Of a stretch of 26,652 bases of DNA, positions 23,027-26,652 are shown one piece after another (the first letter of the stretch is position 1; every line of letters starts with the position of its first letter). Position numbers and translations under genes: made by a program. Source of the DNA: Porphyromonadaceae bacterium UBA4259 (GTDB taxonomy: Bacteria; Bacteroidota; Bacteroidia; Bacteroidales; Muribaculaceae); assembly GCA_002396125.1 (NCBI GenBank), contig DGWL01000022.1:2512-29163 (forward strand). Direction: 5' to 3'. Below the pieces are notes generated by a model, which was not told the origin of the DNA, ran no database searches, and saw only the letters and a program-made list of their open reading frames with translations.

Positions 23027-23126
23027 ATAAAACACTTTAATCTACCCACAATTGTCACGACTCACTCCAAAAAAGAAAAATGCTTAAAAAATACACATTA
23101 TTTATAGGAATTGTGAGTTTTTTGCC

Positions 23127-23134
23127 TAATTTTG
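23127..23134 (+). promoter_or_regulatory. -7 box for topA
   Basis: TAATTTTG fits TAnnTTTG and lies 94 bp before the topA ATG. The region about 20 bp upstream has only TTTA (23101-23104), so the -33 element is weak. Confidence 0.5.
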
Positions 23135-23228
23135 CACCCGATTTTGAATGTGAAGCACTGTTGCGACGCCTGCTAATGGCACGTAATGCGCTGAAAATAA
23201 ACACAAAAGACTGATATTTAATTATACT

Positions 23229-25616
23229 ATGGCAGACAATTTGGTAATTGTGGAGTCTCCGGCAAAGGCCAAGACTATTCAAAAGTTTTTAGGAAAAGAA
23301 TACAAGGTGATGTCGAGCTATGGCCACATCCGCGACCTGGAGAAGAAGGATTTTAGCATTGATGTGAACAACGACTTTGAGCCAGTGTATGTCATCCCCG
23401 AGGATAAGGAAGCACTGGTAGCCGAGCTCAAGAAGGCATCGCAAAGCGCCAAGACCGTGTGGCTCGCAAGTGATGAGGACCGCGAGGGAGAAGCCATTGC
23501 CTGGCACTTGAGCGAAGTGCTCGACCTTGACAAGGAGCACACCAAGCGCATTGTATTCCACGAGATTACCAAGCCTGCAATTCTTGCGGCAATCGAGAAT
23601 CCGCGCGATATCGACATCAACCTGGTTGACGCCCAGCAGGCCCGCCGAGTGCTCGACCGCATCGTGGGCTTTGAGCTCTCACCAGTGCTATGGAAGAAGA
23701 TTAAGCCCGCCTTGAGTGCCGGCCGCGTGCAGAGCGTGGCAGTGCGACTCATCGCTGAACGCGAGAAGGAAATCCGCAATTTCAAGAGCGAGCAATACTA
23801 CCGCGTGGGCAGTGAAATGACGCCTGGCGGCAACGACGTGAACACCACGGCCGACGAGGCGAAATTCTCATGCGAGCTCAACAAGCGCTTCGACAACCGA
23901 GAGCATGCGGTGGAGCTGCTTGAGCACTGCAAGAACGCATCGTTCCGGGTTGCCGACGTGCAGGTAAAACCGTTGAAGAAGAGCCCCGCTCCCCCCTTCA
24001 CCACCTCCACACTGCAGCAAGAGGCCTCACGCAAACTGGGATTCTCGGTAGCACAGACCATGCGCGTGGCACAGTCGCTCTACGAGAGCGGACACATCAC
24101 CTACATGCGTACCGACTCGGTGAACCTATCAAGCCTGGCGCTGGGCACTATCAGTCACGAAATCAAGGAAACTCTGGGCGAGCAATATCTCAAGGTGCGC
24201 AAGTACCACACCTCGTCGAAGGGAGCACAAGAGGCTCATGAGGCAATTCGCCCCACCTTCATCAGCAACCACGACATCACCGGCACTGCGCAGGAAAAGA
24301 AGCTCTACAAGCTAATATGGAAGCGCACTATTGCCTCGCAAATGGCCGACGCTCAGCTCGAGAAGACTCAAGTTGACATCGCTATCAGCGGCCGCAACGA
24401 ACTGCTGGTCGCCAGCGGCGAGGTAGTGAAATTTGACGGTTTCCTGAAGGTTTATTTTGAAACAGGCGACGACGACAACAACCAAGCCATCAACAGCGAG
24501 TTCCACATGCTCCCGGCTCTAAAGAAAGGCGATGCCGTGACGCTTCGGGAAATGGTTGTCACACAGCGCTACACTCAGCAGCCTAACCGCTACAGCGAGG
24601 CAATGCTTGTCAAGCGCCTTGAGGAACTGGGAATAGGACGCCCATCTACCTATGCCCCCACAATTTCCACCATTCAGGCCCGCGACTATGTTGTCAAGGG
24701 TGAGAGCAAAGGCGTGAAAAGAGCCTATGAGCAAATCACACTGAAAAACGGCAAAATAACCATTAAGAGCAAAAACGAGCTGGTGGGTAACGAGAAGGGT
24801 AAACTCATCCCCACCGACGTGGGCATGGTGGTCAACGACTTCCTGACCAAGTATTTCCCACAGATTCTCGACTACAACTTTACCGCCAAGGTGGAGAGCG
24901 AGTTTGACGACATTGCCGAGGGCAAGTGCAAGTGGAACGAAGAGATAAAAGCCTTCTACAAGGGCTTCCACAAGAACATTGAGGAAGTGTCGACCATGCG
25001 CCTTGAGCACAAGGTGGGTGAACGAGTGCTGGGCAATGACCCGGCTACCGGCAAACCCGTGTCGGTGAAAATCGGGCGTTACGGTCCACTCGTTCAGCTG
25101 GGCAGCACCAACGACAAGGAAAAACCACGCTTTGCCTCGCTGCAAAAGGACCAGAGCGTGTCGACCATCACCCTCGAAGAGGCTCTCAAGCTCTTCGACA
25201 TGCCACGCACGCTAGGCATTTTCGAGCACAACGAGGTTACCGTGGCCATTGGCAAGTTTGGACCCTACGTCAAGCACGACGGCAAGTTCGTTTCCATCCC
25301 CAAGGAGCAGTCGCCCTACAGCATCACCCTTGACGAAGCAATCGAGCTTATTCAAGCCAAGCGCCAAAGCGAAGCCAAGAAGGTGCTCATCACCTTCGAC
25401 GACGACCCCGAGATGCAAGTGCTCAACGGACGCTTTGGCCCCTACATCACCTACAAGAAGAAAAACTACAAGATTCCCAAGAAGATTGATGCCGCAACAC
25501 TCACCCTGGAGCAGTGCCGCGCCATTGTGGAAGATGAGGCCAACGCCAGCAAGGGCGGTGCACGCAAGCGCGCCACTGGCCGCCGCAAGAGCGCCACTAC
25601 ATCCAAGAAAAAGTGA
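23229..25616 (+). CDS. topA: DNA topoisomerase I
   Basis: TopA relaxes negatively supercoiled DNA by single-strand passage. The 795-residue protein opens with the Toprim domain (LVIVESPAKAKTIQKFLG, SSYGHIRDL, and metal-binding DEDRE at 82-86), followed by the type IA core (LDRIVGFELSPVLWKK, SAGRVQSVAVRLI, PFTTSTLQQEASRKLGFS, and ITYMRTDS with the active-site Tyr292), then EAHEAIRPT and ELGIGRPSTYA. The C-terminus has no Cys4 zinc ribbons as in E. coli. It carries three topoisomerase C-terminal repeats marked by GRYGPLVQLG, GKFGPYVKHD and GRFGPYITYK, and ends in a Lys/Arg-rich tail (ARKRATGRRKSATTSKKK). The lipoprotein gene follows 53 nt downstream. Confidence 0.97.
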   Translation: MADNLVIVESPAKAKTIQKFLGKEYKVMSSYGHIRDLEKKDFSIDVNNDFEPVYVIPEDKEALVAELKKASQSAKTVWLASDEDREGEAIAWHLSEVLDLDKEHTKRIVFHEITKPAILAAIENPRDIDINLVDAQQARRVLDRIVGFELSPVLWKKIKPALSAGRVQSVAVRLIAEREKEIRNFKSEQYYRVGSEMTPGGNDVNTTADEAKFSCELNKRFDNREHAVELLEHCKNASFRVADVQVKPLKKSPAPPFTTSTLQQEASRKLGFSVAQTMRVAQSLYESGHITYMRTDSVNLSSLALGTISHEIKETLGEQYLKVRKYHTSSKGAQEAHEAIRPTFISNHDITGTAQEKKLYKLIWKRTIASQMADAQLEKTQVDIAISGRNELLVASGEVVKFDGFLKVYFETGDDDNNQAINSEFHMLPALKKGDAVTLREMVVTQRYTQQPNRYSEAMLVKRLEELGIGRPSTYAPTISTIQARDYVVKGESKGVKRAYEQITLKNGKITIKSKNELVGNEKGKLIPTDVGMVVNDFLTKYFPQILDYNFTAKVESEFDDIAEGKCKWNEEIKAFYKGFHKNIEEVSTMRLEHKVGERVLGNDPATGKPVSVKIGRYGPLVQLGSTNDKEKPRFASLQKDQSVSTITLEEALKLFDMPRTLGIFEHNEVTVAIGKFGPYVKHDGKFVSIPKEQSPYSITLDEAIELIQAKRQSEAKKVLITFDDDPEMQVLNGRFGPYITYKKKNYKIPKKIDAATLTLEQCRAIVEDEANASKGGARKRATGRRKSATTSKKK

Positions 25617-25669
25617 TTCAGGCTATTTACACACACCACTCACCAAGTAATACTAAAACCAAGAATGCT

Positions 25670-26620
25670 ATGACCCGAACAACAAGCACAATGATTGCCA
25701 TTTTCATGATAGTCATGGGCATGACATGGACAGCATGCTCATCGACCGGTCACGATGGCGACAAGCTGAGTGAAAACCCCGACTCGCTCATTGCCAAGCT
25801 GTCAACGTTCAACGACAAGCTGCCCATTACCTTCGTCACAGGCGACGAGCTCGACAGCGTGTACTACGACAGCGGAGGCAACCGCGCCGTCTTCAACCTT
25901 GTTATCGACGATGTCGTCACCAACCAGGAGACAGGACTGAGCGGCGGGCCGCAGTCGAAACAACTGCTGCAAGGATTGATTGCCAGCAGTCAAGAAGCAC
26001 TCGACATGTATCGCGAGCTGGCTCAAGGCGGGGTTGACGTGCGCACCGTGCTCATGGGAATGCGTGGCGGCAAGAAGTGTCATGTCGACCTCACCGACGA
26101 CGAGATTCTTGCCATTAAATTCACACCCGGCACCGCCGCTGTGAAAGCCTCGCAACCAACCACCTCACGCGACTCGCTCGATGTTCTCATCGACTCCATC
26201 AATGCCATGTGCCCCGACTCCACCGGTCGCAACATCGAGATGACGCGTGTGCAAGTCGAGAACAACTACCTGGTCTACAACTATGTGGTTGAGGAAAGCG
26301 GTAAGGGCACCACCGTCGACCGCCTCAAGGGAGAGTTGAAGGGGTGGGAAGCCGCCGCCGAGAGCAAGCTGCGCAAGCCATCGCCCGAGATGCTCGCCCT
26401 CATGAAACTGTGCATCAACAACAGCCTGGGCATGAAACACCGCTACGTGGGAAAGACCACACGCCAGGCTATCGACTACTCTTTCACCGCCGTTGACCTG
26501 AGCAAGATGTGTGACCATCCGCTACCGGCCGACTACGTTGAGATTACCGAGCGCGTCAAGACTCCACGCCCCAGGCCCGTCGCTCCCGCCGACCAACCAA
26601 GCAGCGAGGCGATTTACTAA
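25670..26620 (+). CDS. Putative lipoprotein of unknown function
   Basis: A 316-residue protein. The ATG at 25670 is preferred to an in-frame GTG at 25613, which overlaps the topA stop, because MTRTTSTMIAIFMIVMGMTWTACSS is a lipoprotein-type signal with Cys at about 23; the -3 Trp makes the lipobox imperfect. I recognise no domain. Two regions have similar layout: a beta-like stretch (ITFVTGDELDSVYYD...NLVIDDV, and NIEMTRVQVENNYLVYNYVVEE), then a helix and a strand ending in charged residues (RTVLMGMRGGKKCHVDLTDDEI, and MKHRYVGKTTRQAIDYSFTAVDL). This may be an internal duplication. The C-terminus is Pro-rich. It is probably co-transcribed with topA. Confidence 0.78.
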   Translation: MTRTTSTMIAIFMIVMGMTWTACSSTGHDGDKLSENPDSLIAKLSTFNDKLPITFVTGDELDSVYYDSGGNRAVFNLVIDDVVTNQETGLSGGPQSKQLLQGLIASSQEALDMYRELAQGGVDVRTVLMGMRGGKKCHVDLTDDEILAIKFTPGTAAVKASQPTTSRDSLDVLIDSINAMCPDSTGRNIEMTRVQVENNYLVYNYVVEESGKGTTVDRLKGELKGWEAAAESKLRKPSPEMLALMKLCINNSLGMKHRYVGKTTRQAIDYSFTAVDLSKMCDHPLPADYVEITERVKTPRPRPVAPADQPSSEAIY

Positions 26621-26652
26621 ACGCGCATTACAAGTGATAAGGTGAATGAAAC

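Noticed and set aside
23080..23214. A 44-codon frame (MLKKYTLFIGIVSFLPNF...) before topA with a signal-like start
   Set aside because: It spans the topA -7 box TAATTTTG, so most of it would lie upstream of the transcription start, and it has no independent support.
25613..25669. GTG start overlapping the topA stop for the last gene
   Set aside because: It would place 19 non-hydrophobic residues before a clear lipoprotein signal sequence. ATG 25670 fits better.

Overview
The window looks like chromosomal DNA of a member of the Bacteroidota, order Bacteroidales. The evidence is a rimP-nusA-infB operon of Bacteroides type, Bacteroidota promoters (TAnnTTTG with an NTTG box 20 bp upstream), little sign of Shine-Dalgarno sequences, gingipain/HagA-type adhesin domains, and proteins ending in a YNLQG...PGIYI..GKKVIVK tail. 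A gut family such as Muribaculaceae or Prevotellaceae is plausible, but the window alone does not settle it. No tRNA, rRNA, CRISPR array or transposase was seen.

Layout. (1) 1-3949, minus strand: promoter, rimP, nusA and a truncated infB (C-terminal third lies outside the window). (2) 4155-8851, plus strand: two tandem paralogous secreted adhesin-like proteins. Each has its own near-equivalent promoter, an intrinsic terminator and, right after the terminator, a copy of a GC-rich palindromic repeat of about 217 bp. The first carries two choice-of-anchor J domains. The second replaces the first of these with a gingipain-type DUF2436 domain. Their last 510 bp are almost identical. (3) 8879-14754, plus strand: two exported TPR paralogues, a small membrane protein and a nucleoside kinase of the TGS-SAD-uridine kinase type. 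(4) 14811-19175, minus strand: a five-gene probable operon of a PfkB-fold protein lacking its catalytic Asp, a cytoplasmic TPR protein, ribH, a SPOR-like protein and an exported protein of unknown function, closed by a strong terminator. (5) 19220-23026, plus strand: an RlmL-like THUMP methyltransferase with a long basic tail, a polytopic membrane protein, and pdxB coupled to it by a TAATG overlap, followed by a terminator-like hairpin. (6) 23127-26620, plus strand: topA and a putative lipoprotein.

How the genes relate. Most of the window is housekeeping: transcription and translation (nusA, infB, rimP, the rRNA methyltransferase), DNA topology (topA), and cofactors (ribH for riboflavin, pdxB for pyridoxal phosphate). 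The accessory part is the duplicated adhesin cassette, probably secreted by the type IX system, with its shared intergenic repeat, plus the TPR pair. The observations most worth following are the cassette duplication with an N-terminal domain exchange, the repeat itself, and the probable pseudokinase at the head of the ribH operon.
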